Origin: an uncultured Pseudomonas sp.
GTDB taxonomy: Bacteria; Pseudomonadota; Gammaproteobacteria; Pseudomonadales; Pseudomonadaceae
Direction: 5' to 3'
DNA: 64,000 nt
Assembly: GCF_946885955.1 (NCBI RefSeq)
Contig: NZ_CAMPHI010000002.1
Location: 62,001-126,000, forward strand
Both the position numbers and the translations under genes were made by a program. Positions 18,154 to 27,624 of the stretch are shown piece after piece; the first letter of the stretch is position 1, and every line of letters starts with the position of its first letter. The notes under the pieces are model-generated. The model did no database searches. It was not told the origin of the DNA and saw nothing but the letters and a program-made list of their open reading frames with translations.

Positions 18154-19472
18154 GCAATCCGTTCCTTAGCAGCGTCGGCGATTTTCATCAGCTTGGCATA
18201 GTAGAAGCCATCGTGGCCGTCGATTTGCGGCAGCAACTGGCGACCGTGAGCGGGTTTGAGACCATAGTCGGCGGCTATCTGCAGTTCCCGCGCATCAGGC
18301 GTGCGCTGAAGAAATGCGGTGATGGTGTCGCTGTTCTCCATGGGCAGCACCGAACAGGTGGCGTAGACAAGAATGCCGCCAGCGGCCAGGGTCGGCCAGA
18401 TGCGGTCCAGCAACTCGCCCTGCAGATGCGCCAGGGCCGGAATATCCTCGGCCTGGCGGGTCAGCTTGATATCCGGGTGACGGCGAATCACCCCGGTGGC
18501 CGAGCAGGGCGCGTCGAGGAGGATGCGCTGGAACGGCGTGCCGTCCCACCAGGCTGCAGTATCGCGGCCGTCGGCGGCGATCAGTTCGGCTGTGAGCCCG
18601 AGGCGCTGGAGGTTCTCGCGTACGCGCACCAGGCGCTTTTGTTCCAGGTCCACCGCAACCACGCCGGTCAATTCGGGCTCGGCTTCGAGGATATGGCAGG
18701 TCTTGCCGCCGGGTGCGCAGCAGGCATCCAGTACTCGTTGGCCGGGCGCCAGTTCGAGCAGCTGGGCGGCCAGTTGCGCGGCCTCGTCCTGCACGCTGAC
18801 CCTGCCCTCGGCAAAGCCCGGCAAGGTGGTGACATCGCAGGCTTCGAGCAAGCGGATGCCATCGTGGCTGAACACGCAGGCCTCGGCCTCGAAGCCGACC
18901 CGGCGCAGTTCGGCCAGATAATCGTCACGGCTACCGAGGCGCCGGTTTACCCGCAGAATCAGCGGCGGATGGGCGTTGTTGGCCGCGCAGATCGCTTGCC
19001 AATGTTCCGGCCAGTGGGCTTTCAGGGCTTTTTGCAACCAGCGCGGGTGGGCGCTGTGCAGCACCGGATCGCGATCGAGGCTGGCGATGATCGCCTCGCC
19101 GTCGCGCTGAGCGTTGCGCAGTACGGCATTCAGCAGGCCTTTGAGCGAGGGCTTTTTCAGCTTGTCGACACAGGCGACGGTTTCGCCGATCGCGGCGTGC
19201 GCCGGGATGCGGCTGTAGAACAGCTGATAGAGGCCGATCAGCAGCAGCGCTTCGACGTCGCGGTCGGCCGCCTTGAACGGTTTCTGCAAGAGTTTTTCGG
19301 CAATCAATGCCAGGCGCGGCTGCCAGCGTGCGGTGCCGAAGGCCAGATCCTGGGCCAGGCCGCGGTCGCGTTGCTCGACCCGTTCGAGCAGCGGCGGCAG
19401 GCTGCTGCCCAGCGAGGCCTTGCCGGCCAGCACCGGGGCCAGGGCACGGGCGGCGGCGAGACGCGGATTCAT
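18150..19472 (-). CDS. rsmB: 16S rRNA (cytosine-967-C5)-methyltransferase
   Basis: A 440-residue enzyme with an N-terminal NusB-like RNA-binding domain (about residues 5-140) and a C-terminal SAM methyltransferase. Visible motifs are the SAM-binding [10 protein letters not shown], the DAPCSATG motif with one essential cysteine, and YATCSV with the second. It methylates C967 of 16S rRNA. ATG 19472 gives the standard [11 protein letters not shown] start; a frame extension upstream lacks conservation. It is 13 nt after fmt and overlaps trkA, completing the common def-fmt-rsmB-trkA order. Confidence 0.97.
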   Translation of the reverse strand: MNPRLAAARALAPVLAGKASLGSSLPPLLERVEQRDRGLAQDLAFGTARWQPRLALIAEKLLQKPFKAADRDVEALLLIGLYQLFYSRIPAHAAIGETVACVDKLKKPSLKGLLNAVLRNAQRDGEAIIASLDRDPVLHSAHPRWLQKALKAHWPEHWQAICAANNAHPPLILRVNRRLGSRDDYLAELRRVGFEAEACVFSHDGIRLLEACDVTTLPGFAEGRVSVQDEAAQLAAQLLELAPGQRVLDACCAPGGKTCHILEAEPELTGVVAVDLEQKRLVRVRENLQRLGLTAELIAADGRDTAAWWDGTPFQRILLDAPCSATGVIRRHPDIKLTRQAEDIPALAHLQGELLDRIWPTLAAGGILVYATCSVLPMENSDTITAFLQRTPDARELQIAADYGLKPAHGRQLLPQIDGHDGFYYAKLMKIADAAKERIA

Positions 19473-19485
19473 GCGCGGCTCCTCG

Positions 19486-20427
19486 TCACAGCAGCACCAG
19501 GCCGGCGGCAAACTGCTCGCGGCGGCTGTTGTACAGGTCGGCGAAATTCAGCGCCTTGCCGCCCGGCAACTGCAAGCGGGTCAGGCACAGCGCGTCCTGA
19601 CCGCAGGCGACGGTCAGGCCGTCCTTGCTCGCGGCGAGAATCCTGCCGGGTTGGCCCTGGCCTTCGACCAGATGGCCAGCGAGGATTTTTATCGGCGTTT
19701 CGTTCAGGCTGCTGTGACAGATCGGCCAGGGGTTGAAGGCGCGGATCAGGCGTTCCAGCTCGACCGCCGGACGCGTCCAGTCCAGCCGCGCTTCATCTTT
19801 ATTCAGTTTGTGCGCATAGGTCGCCAGGCTGTCGTCCTGCACTTCGCCGATCAGCTTGCCGGCGGCCAGGCCGGCGATGGCTTCGACGACCGCCTGCGGG
19901 CCAAGCGAAGCCAGGCGGTCGTGCAGGCTGCCGCCGGTGTCTTCGGCAATGATTGGCGTGTGTACTTTCAGCAGCATCGGCCCGGTATCCAGGCCTGCTT
20001 CCATCTGCATCACGGTGACCCCGGATTCGCGGTCGCCGGCTTCGATGGCGCGCTGGATCGGCGCGGCGCCCCGCCAGCGCGGCAGCAGCGAGGCATGGCT
20101 GTTGATGCAGCCCAGGCGCGGAATATCCAGCACCGCCTGCGGCAGGATCAGCCCATAGGCCACCACCACCAGCAGGTCCGGTGCGAGCGCGGCCAGCTCG
20201 GCTTGCGCCGCCGGATCGCGCAGGCTGTGCGGTTGGTACACCGGAACCGCATGCTGCAAGGCGAGCTGCTTGACCGGGCTGGGCGTGAGTTTTTGCCCGC
20301 GACCGGCCGGACGATCCGGTTGGCTGTAGACGGCGATAAGCTGATGAGGGGTGTCGAGCAGCGCCTTGAGGTGTTCGGCGGCGAACTCCGGGGTGCCGGC
20401 AAAAACGATGCGCAGTGCTTCAGTCAT
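19486..20427 (-). CDS. fmt: Methionyl-tRNA formyltransferase
   Basis: The protein is 313 residues, the usual length. It opens with [15 protein letters not shown] and has the folate-binding catalytic segment [16 protein letters not shown] (Asn/His catalytic, about residues 108-123). The C-terminal OB-like domain binds tRNA. It formylates Met-tRNAi for initiation, and Def, encoded upstream, removes the group later. A perfect hairpin with a T-run lies in the def-fmt gap, so fmt expression may be partly independent of def. Confidence 0.97.
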   Translation of the reverse strand: MTEALRIVFAGTPEFAAEHLKALLDTPHQLIAVYSQPDRPAGRGQKLTPSPVKQLALQHAVPVYQPHSLRDPAAQAELAALAPDLLVVVAYGLILPQAVLDIPRLGCINSHASLLPRWRGAAPIQRAIEAGDRESGVTVMQMEAGLDTGPMLLKVHTPIIAEDTGGSLHDRLASLGPQAVVEAIAGLAAGKLIGEVQDDSLATYAHKLNKDEARLDWTRPAVELERLIRAFNPWPICHSSLNETPIKILAGHLVEGQGQPGRILAASKDGLTVACGQDALCLTRLQLPGGKALNFADLYNSRREQFAAGLVLL

Positions 20428-20438
20428 GGGGACTCGCT

Positions 20439-20466
20439 AAAGAAAAAGGCTTGCCGCGGCAAGCCT
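20439..20466 (-). terminator. Perfect terminator between def and fmt
   Basis: On the minus strand AGGCTTGCCGCGGCAAGCCT (20466-20447) is a perfect 20-nt palindrome followed by TTTTCTTT. It is a textbook intrinsic terminator placed between two genes usually described as one operon, 15 nt after the def stop. It may attenuate read-through from def into fmt-rsmB-trkA. Confidence 0.82.
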
Positions 20467-20481
20467 CTATCAAGTGGTGGC

Positions 20482-20988
20482 TCAAGCCTGCTGGCGATGT
20501 TGCTTTTCCAGCTTCTTCTTGATCCGATCGCGCTTGAGGTTGGACAGGTAGTCGACGAACAGCTTGCCGTTGAGGTGATCGCATTCGTGCTGGATGCACA
20601 CCGCGAGCAGGCCTTCGGCAATCAGCTCATAGGGCTGACCGTCGCGGTCCAGCGCCTTGACCTTGACCTTCTGCGGGCGGTCGACGTTCTCGTAGAAACC
20701 CGGCACCGACAGGCAGCCTTCCTGGTATTGGTCGACTTCCTCGGTCAGCGGCTCCAGTTCGGGATTGATGAATACCCGCGGTTCGGAGCGGTCTTCGGAC
20801 AGGTCCATGACCACCAGACGCTTGTGTACGTTGACCTGGGTCGCCGCCAGGCCGATGCCGGGCGCCTCGTACATGGTTTCGAACATGTCATCGATCAACT
20901 GACGCAATGCATCGTCCACCGCACTCACCGGTTTGGCGATGGTGCGCAGGCGCGGATCGGGAAATTCAAGGATATTCAGGATCGCCAT
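20482..20988 (-). CDS. def: Peptide deformylase
   Basis: A 168-residue iron/zinc hydrolase that removes the N-formyl group from new proteins. All three family motifs are present: GIGLAATQ (about residues 45-52), EGCLSVPG with the metal-binding cysteine (about 90-97), and QHECDHLNG, an HExxH with two histidine ligands and the catalytic Glu (about 132-140). Length and N-terminus ([15 protein letters not shown]) are standard. It is divergent from the LysM gene across 153 bp that should hold both promoters. Confidence 0.98.
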   Translation of the reverse strand: MAILNILEFPDPRLRTIAKPVSAVDDALRQLIDDMFETMYEAPGIGLAATQVNVHKRLVVMDLSEDRSEPRVFINPELEPLTEEVDQYQEGCLSVPGFYENVDRPQKVKVKALDRDGQPYELIAEGLLAVCIQHECDHLNGKLFVDYLSNLKRDRIKKKLEKQHRQQA

Positions 20989-21141
20989 ATGCGTTTGTGA
21001 TGCACTTGTGGAATAAAGTCAAAATCCGCTGCTAAGATGATGAGCAGCATTGGAAAAACGGCTTCACGCCACGTTTCCACTGGGTTCAGTCGCGGCGCTA
21101 GGGCGCTCTACGTGAAGACACATAATAAAGGGATTCACCGC

Positions 21142-22182
21142 ATGAGGAAATCACTACTCGCCTTGCTGCTGCTTGCCGCAAGTGGCTTGGCCCAGACCGG
21201 CATGGCCCAGGCAGCAGTGCAACTCAAGGACGGTCACCCAGACCGTTACACCGTGGTCAAGGGCGATACCCTCTGGGATATCTCCGGCCGATTCCTCAGC
21301 CAACCATGGAAGTGGCCGGAAATCTGGCACGCCAACCCCCAGGTGGAAAACCCCCATTTGATCTACCCGGGTGACGAACTCAGCCTGGTTTATGTCGATG
21401 GCCAGCCGCGCCTGATGCTCAATCGCGGCGAATCGCGCGGCACCATCAAGCTGTCGCCGAAAGTGCGCAGCACGCCGATGGCCGAAGCGATTCCGGCCAT
21501 TCCGCTGGAGGCGATCAACAGCTTCCTGCTGAGCAACCGCATCGTCGATACCCCGCAACAGTTCGAAGCCGCACCCTATATCGTTGCCGGCAACGCCGAG
21601 CGCGTGGTCAGCGGTTCGGGCGATCGGGTCTATGCCCGCGGCAGCTTCAACGAGGCTGCGCCGATTTACGGCATCTTCCGTCAGGGCAAGACCTATATCG
21701 ATCCGGAAACCCAGGAGTTCCTCGGGATCAATGCCGACGATATCGGCGGCGGCGAGATCGTTGCCGTGGAAGGCGATATCGGCACCATGATGCTGACCCG
21801 CACCACTCAGGAAGTCCGCCTCGCCGACCGTCTGTTCCCGACCGAGGAGCGCGCGATCAATTCCACCTTCATGCCCAGCGAGCCGGCCAATCAGATCAAT
21901 GGTCTGATTCTCGACGTGCCGCGCGGCGTGACCCAGATCGGCCAGTTCGACGTGGTCACTCTGAACAAGGGCGCCCGTGACGGTCTGGTCGAAGGTAACG
22001 TGCTGGCGATCTACAAAACCGGCGAAACCGTGCGCGATCGCGTTACCGGCGAAGCGGTGAAGATCCCCGACGAGCGCGCCGGTCTGCTGATGGTGTTCCG
22101 CGCCTACGACAAGCTCAGCTACGCCCTGGTGCTCAATGCCACGCGCCAGCTGGCGATCATGGACAAGGTTCGCAACCCGTAA
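21142..22182 (+). CDS. Secreted LysM-domain protein
   Basis: A 346-residue protein with a clear signal peptide (MRKSLLALLLLAASGLAQTG, cleavage near AQA-A about residue 24). A LysM peptidoglycan-binding domain lies at about 34-85 (RYTVVKGDTLWDISGRF ... NPHLIYPGDELSLVY). The long C-terminal part has no motif I recognise. The start at ATG 21142 follows AAAGGGATTCACCGC. It corresponds to the LysM gene beside def and dprA in P. aeruginosa (PA0020). It probably binds the cell wall in the periplasm and may scaffold other envelope proteins. A strong terminator follows. Confidence 0.9.
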   Translation: MRKSLLALLLLAASGLAQTGMAQAAVQLKDGHPDRYTVVKGDTLWDISGRFLSQPWKWPEIWHANPQVENPHLIYPGDELSLVYVDGQPRLMLNRGESRGTIKLSPKVRSTPMAEAIPAIPLEAINSFLLSNRIVDTPQQFEAAPYIVAGNAERVVSGSGDRVYARGSFNEAAPIYGIFRQGKTYIDPETQEFLGINADDIGGGEIVAVEGDIGTMMLTRTTQEVRLADRLFPTEERAINSTFMPSEPANQINGLILDVPRGVTQIGQFDVVTLNKGARDGLVEGNVLAIYKTGETVRDRVTGEAVKIPDERAGLLMVFRAYDKLSYALVLNATRQLAIMDKVRNP

Positions 22183-22188
22183 CACCAA

Positions 22189-22219
22189 CAAGCCCCGCGA
22201 TTGCGGGGCTTGTACTTTC
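22189..22219 (+). terminator. Terminator after the LysM gene
   Basis: CAAGCCCCGC (22189-22198) pairs perfectly with GCGGGGCTTG (22203-22212) across a GATT tetraloop and is followed by TACTTTCT. It lies 6 nt after the stop codon and 50 nt before dprA. Confidence 0.88.
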
Positions 22220-22261
22220 TGCTGCCGCCGCAATGCGGCGCGACCGATCAAGGATGATCCC

Positions 22262-23371
22262 ATGTCGCAGTTTCTCTACGCCGATCTATCTCCCGCCGAA
22301 CTCGAAGCCCGCCTACGCCTGCATTGCCTGCCGGAGTTGGGGCCGCGGCGTTTCCGCAAATTGCTCAGCGCCTTCGACAGTGCCTCGGCCGCGTTAAGTG
22401 CCCCCGCCAGTGCCTGGCGCTCCCTGGGTTTGCCAGCCGCCTGCGCCGAGCCCCGCCGCAGCGCCGAAATACGTCAGCGTGCGGGCGCCGCCCTGGCCTG
22501 GCTGGAGGCCGACAAACAACACCTGTTGATGTGGGACGACCCCGCCTACCCCGGCCTGCTCGCCGAGCTGAACGATGCCCCGCCGCTGCTGTTCGTCGCC
22601 GGCGATCCGACGCTGCTGGAGCGTCCGCAGCTGGCGATGGTCGGCAGTCGCCGCGCCTCGCGTCCGGGTTTGGACACCGCCCATAGCTTTGCCCGCAGCC
22701 TGGCCGCTGGCGGCTTTGTGATCACCAGTGGCCTGGCCCTGGGTATCGACGGCGCCGCCCATCAGGGCGCGCTGGATGTGGCGGGCAAGACCATCGCCGT
22801 GCTGGGCACCGGCCTGCAGTGCCTGTACCCGGCGCGGCATAAAAAGCTCGCCGCGGATATCGTCGAACACGGTGGTGCAATGGTTTCCGAGTTGCCGCTG
22901 GATAGCCCGCCCCAGGCGAGCAACTTTCCCCGGCGCAACAGAATCATCAGCGGCCTGTCGCTGGGCGTGCTGGTGGTCGAGGCCAGCCCCTCCAGCGGCT
23001 CGCTGATCACCGCGCGGCTGGCCGCCGAGCAGGGTCGCGAGGTCTATGCGATTCCCGGCTCGATCCACCATCCAGGCGCGCGCGGCTGTCATCAACTGAT
23101 CCGCGACGGCGCTGTGTTGGTGGAAAGCATCGAACATATTCTTGAGGCGCTGCACGGCTGGCAGGCGCAAGCGCCCACCGAGCAACCGACTGCATCCTCT
23201 GCGCCTGGCCATCCACTACTGGACCTGCTGCACGCCGCACCGCACAGCAGCGAAGCCTTGGCAGCGGCCAGCGGCTGGGCGCTGCCCGAGGTGCTGGCAG
23301 CGCTCACCGAGCTGGAGCTGGATGGGCGTATCGCCTGTGAAAATGGCCGCTGGGTGGGCCGCGGGGGTTAG
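22262..23371 (+). CDS. dprA: DNA-processing protein DprA (Smf)
   Basis: A 369-residue RecA-loading protein for incoming single-stranded DNA in natural transformation. It has an N-terminal SAM/HhH-like region, the Rossmann-like DprA core about residues 115-300 (MVGSRRASRPGLDTA, GLALGIDGAAHQGAL, FPRRNRIISGLS, EASPSSGSL) and a C-terminal winged-helix-like domain (about 315-365). ATG 22262 starts the conserved MSQFLYADLSP. It lies between the LysM gene and tsaC, as in P. aeruginosa. Most pseudomonads keep dprA although transformation is shown in only some species. Confidence 0.96.
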   Translation: MSQFLYADLSPAELEARLRLHCLPELGPRRFRKLLSAFDSASAALSAPASAWRSLGLPAACAEPRRSAEIRQRAGAALAWLEADKQHLLMWDDPAYPGLLAELNDAPPLLFVAGDPTLLERPQLAMVGSRRASRPGLDTAHSFARSLAAGGFVITSGLALGIDGAAHQGALDVAGKTIAVLGTGLQCLYPARHKKLAADIVEHGGAMVSELPLDSPPQASNFPRRNRIISGLSLGVLVVEASPSSGSLITARLAAEQGREVYAIPGSIHHPGARGCHQLIRDGAVLVESIEHILEALHGWQAQAPTEQPTASSAPGHPLLDLLHAAPHSSEALAAASGWALPEVLAALTELELDGRIACENGRWVGRGG

Positions 23372-23412
23372 CTTGGATACACTGCCGACAAGTGTTTAGC
23401 GGAGAGCGGTGA

Positions 23413-23970
23413 ATGACGAGCAAGTGGCAGGTGCAGCAGGCAGCACGGGTGGTGCACGCCGGGGGCGTCATCGCCTACCCGACCGAGGCGGTATGGGGGT
23501 TGGGTTGCGATCCTTGGGACGAATTGGCGGTGGCGCGCCTGCTGGCACTGAAGGAGCGGCCGATGGAAAAAGGCCTGATCCTGGTCGCCGATGACATTCG
23601 CCAGTTCGACTTTCTGCTCGAAGACTTGCCGGAAATCTGGCAGGAACGCCTGGCCGGCAGTTGGCCGGGGCCACATACCTGGTTGGTGCCGCATCAGGAC
23701 CGACTACCGGAGTGGATCACCGGCGAGCACGCCAGCGTCGCCTTGCGCGTCAGCGATCATCCCGTGGTGCGTGAGCTTTGCGCGCTCACCGGTCCGCTGG
23801 TCTCGACCTCGGCCAACCCCGCCGGCCGACCGGCGGCGCGCAGCCGCTTGCGGGTCGAGCAGTACTTTCCGCGTCAGCTGGACAAAGTCCTCGGTGGCGC
23901 CCTCGGCGGGCGCAGGAATCCCAGTTTGATCCGCGATCTGATCACCGGTGATGTAATCCGGCCGTCCTGA
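23413..23970 (+). CDS. tsaC: L-threonylcarbamoyladenylate synthase (YrdC/Sua5 family)
   Basis: A 185-residue YrdC-domain enzyme that makes threonylcarbamoyl-AMP for the t6A37 modification of ANN-decoding tRNAs. The N-terminal [18 protein letters not shown] and the central [13 protein letters not shown] are family hallmarks, and [12 protein letters not shown] binds the adenylate. The short length without a Sua5 extension points to TsaC rather than Sua5. ATG 23413 follows GGAGAGCGGTGA. It is 41 nt after dprA and probably co-transcribed. A palindromic repeat begins at the stop codon. Confidence 0.96.
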   Translation: MTSKWQVQQAARVVHAGGVIAYPTEAVWGLGCDPWDELAVARLLALKERPMEKGLILVADDIRQFDFLLEDLPEIWQERLAGSWPGPHTWLVPHQDRLPEWITGEHASVALRVSDHPVVRELCALTGPLVSTSANPAGRPAARSRLRVEQYFPRQLDKVLGGALGGRRNPSLIRDLITGDVIRPS

Positions 23971-24034
23971 GGGTAGCGCGCCGCGCGCACCGCACGCCCT
24001 TACTGAAACCCAGGTGCGCACGGTGCACCCTACG
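23971..24034. repeat. GGGTGCGC-type intergenic palindrome (copy 1)
   Basis: GGGTAGCGCGCCGCGCGCAC at the left end pairs imperfectly with GTGCGCACGGTGCACCCTAC at the right. It fills the gap between convergent tsaC and qor. Related copies lie at 58885-58950 and 60069-60130, so it is a dispersed family, probably also ending both transcripts here. Confidence 0.8.
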
Positions 24035-24037
24035 GGT

Positions 24038-25015
24038 TTACGGCAGCAGAATGGTCGAGCCAGTGGTTTGCCGCGCGCTTAGCGCCGCTTGTGCGGCTGC
24101 GGCATCCTTCAGCGCATAGCGGTTGCTGATGTCCACCTTGAGCTGACCGCTTTCGATCATGCCGAACAGGTCGTCGGCCATCATTTGCAGGCGTTCGGGG
24201 GTATCGGCGTAGCCGGCCAGGGTCGGTCGGGTGACGAATAGCGAGCCCTTTTGCGCCAGGATGCCCAGGTTGACCCCGCTGACCGCGCCCGAGGCGTTGC
24301 CGAAGCTGACCAGCAGGCCGCGCGGGGCGACGCAATCGAGTGAGGTTTCCCAGGTGTCCTTGCCGACGCCGTCGTAGACCACCGGGCATTTCTGACCGTC
24401 GGTCAGCGCCAGCACGCGCTGCACGACATCCTCGTGGCTGTAGTCGATGGTGGCCCAGGCGCCCTGCTGCATCGCCCGTTCGGCTTTTGCCGCGGAGCTG
24501 ACGGTGCCGATCAACTTCACCCCCAGAGCCTTGGCCCATTGGCAGGCAAAGGAGCCGACACCGCCGGCGGCGGCATGAAACAGGATGGTTTCGCCGCCCT
24601 TGAGCGCGAAGGTCTGGCGCAGCAGGTATTGCACGGTCAGGCCCTTGAGCATCACCGCCGCGGCTTGTTCGAAGCTGATTGAGTCCGGCAGTTTTACCAG
24701 CTTGTCCGCTGGCAGCACATGTAGCTCGCTGTACGAGCCCAGGGGGCCGGTGGCATAGGCAACGCGTTCGCCGACCTGAAAACGGGTGACCGCCGAACCC
24801 ACCGCTTCGACGACGCCGGCACCTTCGCTGCCCAGCCCGGAGGGCAAGGCGGCGGGCGGATACAGGCCGCTGCGGTAATAGGTGTCGATAAAATTCAGGC
24901 CGATCGCCTGATTGCGCACTAACACCTCGTTGGGACCGGGGGCGGCGGCTTGGTAGTCGAGGTACTCGAGCACTTCGGGTCCGCCGTGGCGGCTGAACTG
25001 AATACGTTTAGGCAT
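24038..25015 (-). CDS. qor: NADPH:quinone oxidoreductase (zinc-independent MDR family)
   Basis: A 325-residue medium-chain reductase. The N-terminal GroES-like part includes RHGGPEVLEY and NQAIGLNFIDTYYRSGLY; the latter is the QOR signature, lacking catalytic zinc ligands. The nucleotide-binding motif is HAAAGGVGSFACQWAKALG (about residues 147-165). It reduces quinones with NADPH. ATG 25015 gives the standard MPKRIQFSRHGGPEV start. It lies beside hemF as in P. aeruginosa (PA0023, qor), transcribed in the opposite direction. Confidence 0.94.
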   Translation of the reverse strand: MPKRIQFSRHGGPEVLEYLDYQAAAPGPNEVLVRNQAIGLNFIDTYYRSGLYPPAALPSGLGSEGAGVVEAVGSAVTRFQVGERVAYATGPLGSYSELHVLPADKLVKLPDSISFEQAAAVMLKGLTVQYLLRQTFALKGGETILFHAAAGGVGSFACQWAKALGVKLIGTVSSAAKAERAMQQGAWATIDYSHEDVVQRVLALTDGQKCPVVYDGVGKDTWETSLDCVAPRGLLVSFGNASGAVSGVNLGILAQKGSLFVTRPTLAGYADTPERLQMMADDLFGMIESGQLKVDISNRYALKDAAAAQAALSARQTTGSTILLP

Positions 25016-25105
25016 CTCGTGGTCCTGTCGAACGAATGGGTGGGGCACCGTGCAGCGCTGTCGCTTTGCAAGGGCGCGGGTAGGCCATCCGACCACCTCC
25101 GATAA

Positions 25106-26128
<1,023 letters not shown>

Positions 26129-26131
26129 TTG

Positions 26132-26191
26132 CGTAGCCCGGATGCAATCCGGGGAGTCTCCGCGACCGCCCCGGATTTCATCCGGGCTACG
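26132..26191. repeat. TAGCCCGGAT palindrome downstream of hemF
   Basis: Two 23-nt arms beginning CGTAGCCCGGATG and ending CATCCGGGCTACG pair with one mismatch around a 14-nt loop. It lies 3 nt after the hemF stop and probably ends the transcript. Same family as 46928, 48755, 48924, 55426-55514 and 55739. Confidence 0.88.
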
Positions 26192-26214
26192 AATCGCCAA
26201 CTCAGTGCATAGGA

Positions 26215-26391
26215 TGGGTCGGGCCGCGCAGGTTAGCCGTCCCGCAAAAACCGAATACGACAGCGTTTTCGGGCGGCATAACCCATCAATGCGTTGTGCC
26301 TGCCGACGCCGTGTTGGGTTACGCGGCGCCTTATACCGTTGTATTTGTCTGATAAGTGAGTGGGCCGCTAACCCAACCTACGCGGCTCTGT
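26215..26391. repeat. About 175-bp composite intergenic element upstream of aroE
   Basis: The left end GTCGGGCCGCGCAGGTTAGC and the right end CGCTAACCCAACCTACGCGG are near inverse complements, with internal GGGTTACGCGGCG blocks. The element recurs in opposite orientation at 43010-43166. It fills most of the hemF-aroE gap, which has no gene. A short native leader with AAGGA remains before aroE. Confidence 0.75.
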
Positions 26392-26409
26392 AATCAGAAA
26401 GGATTTTTT

Positions 26410-27231
26410 ATGGACCGCTACGGTGTTTTCGGTAACCCCATCGGCCACAGCAAGTCGCCGTTGATCCACCGCCTGTTCGCCGCGCAGACCGGTGAACAGT
26501 TGAGCTACGAAGCCTTGCTGGCGCCCCTGGAGGATTTCGTCGGCTATGCCCGGGCATTCTTCGTCGAAGGCAAGGGCGCCAACGTCACGGTGCCGTTCAA
26601 GGAGCAAGCCTTCCAACTGGCCGATAGCCTCAGTGCACGGGCGCAACGTGCCGGCGCGGTGAACACCCTGAAGAAGCTCGACGACGGCAGCCTGCTCGGC
26701 GACAACACCGATGGCGCCGGGCTGGTGCGCGATCTGATGGTCAACGCCGGCTTCGCCCTGGCCGGCAAACGCATCCTCCTGCTCGGCGCCGGTGGCGCCG
26801 CGCGCGGGGTGCTCGAGCCGTTTCTCGCACAACAGCCTGCGGCCCTGGTGATCGCCAACCGCACGGTGGAGAAAGCCGAGCAATTGGCCAACGAGTTCGC
26901 CGACCTCGGTCCGCTGGCGGCCAGCGCATTCAGTTGGCTGGATGCGCCGGTCGACCTGATCGTCAACGCCACCTCGGCGAGCCTGGCCGGCGAGCTGCCG
27001 CCGCTCGCCGCCAGCCTGATCGAGCCCGGCCACACCCTGTGCTACGACATGATGTACGGCAAGGAGCCAACCGCGTTCAACCGCTGGGCCGCCGAGCAGG
27101 GCGCGACGCGTACCCTGGATGGCCTGGGCATGCTGGTCGAGCAGGCCGCCGAGGCGTTTTTCGTCTGGCGCGGCGTGCGCCCGGACAGCGCGCCGGTGCT
27201 GGCCGAACTGCGCAGGCAATTGGCTGATTGA
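26410..27231 (+). CDS. aroE: Shikimate dehydrogenase
   Basis: A 273-residue NADP-dependent enzyme that reduces 3-dehydroshikimate to shikimate in aromatic amino acid synthesis. It opens with [20 protein letters not shown], with the SKS substrate-binding motif. NVTVPFKE carries the catalytic Lys (about residues 60-67), and [15 protein letters not shown] is the nucleotide-binding loop (about 125-139). ATG 26410 follows AAGGATTTTTT. A DOPA-dioxygenase-like gene follows 10 nt later and is likely co-transcribed. Confidence 0.98.
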   Translation: MDRYGVFGNPIGHSKSPLIHRLFAAQTGEQLSYEALLAPLEDFVGYARAFFVEGKGANVTVPFKEQAFQLADSLSARAQRAGAVNTLKKLDDGSLLGDNTDGAGLVRDLMVNAGFALAGKRILLLGAGGAARGVLEPFLAQQPAALVIANRTVEKAEQLANEFADLGPLAASAFSWLDAPVDLIVNATSASLAGELPPLAASLIEPGHTLCYDMMYGKEPTAFNRWAAEQGATRTLDGLGMLVEQAAEAFFVWRGVRPDSAPVLAELRRQLAD

Positions 27232-27241
27232 GGAGCGGACG

Positions 27242-27598
27242 ATGGCAGAAGAAACCTTGCCGCGAATAAAGGGTTACCACGCCCACGTCTATTTCGACGT
27301 TACGACCCTGGAACAGGCCCGCGCATTGTGCGAAGAGGCGGCGCGCTGCTTCCCGTTGAAGATGGGACGAGTGCACGAGCGCCTGGTCGGTCCGCATCCG
27401 GCGTGGAGCTGTCAGTTGGCCTTTCGTCCCGAGTTGTTCGGCGAACTGCTGCCCTGGTTGATGCAGCACCGTTGTGGGCTCGATGTGCTGGTGCATCCAA
27501 TTACCGGTCATGAGCTGCGTGACCACCGCGACTGGACGCTGTGGCTCGGTCAGTCGCGAGCGCTGGACCTGAGCACGCTGGACACCGAGGAGGATTGA
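27242..27598 (+). CDS. DOPA 4,5-dioxygenase-family protein
   Basis: A 118-residue single-domain protein with the family's histidine-bearing segments GYHAHVYFD (about residues 11-19), GPHPAWSCQLAF (about 50-61) and HRCGLDVLVHPITGHELRDH (about 76-95). Homologues are ferredoxin-like extradiol dioxygenases related to betalain DOPA dioxygenase. In bacteria the natural substrate is mostly unknown. ATG 27242 follows GAGGAGCGG, a strong ribosome-binding site. Placement directly after aroE suggests co-expression but no clear pathway link. Confidence 0.88.
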   Translation: MAEETLPRIKGYHAHVYFDVTTLEQARALCEEAARCFPLKMGRVHERLVGPHPAWSCQLAFRPELFGELLPWLMQHRCGLDVLVHPITGHELRDHRDWTLWLGQSRALDLSTLDTEED

Positions 27599-27624
27599 AG
27601 GTGTGTGGCGCCGCCCTCCACGGC

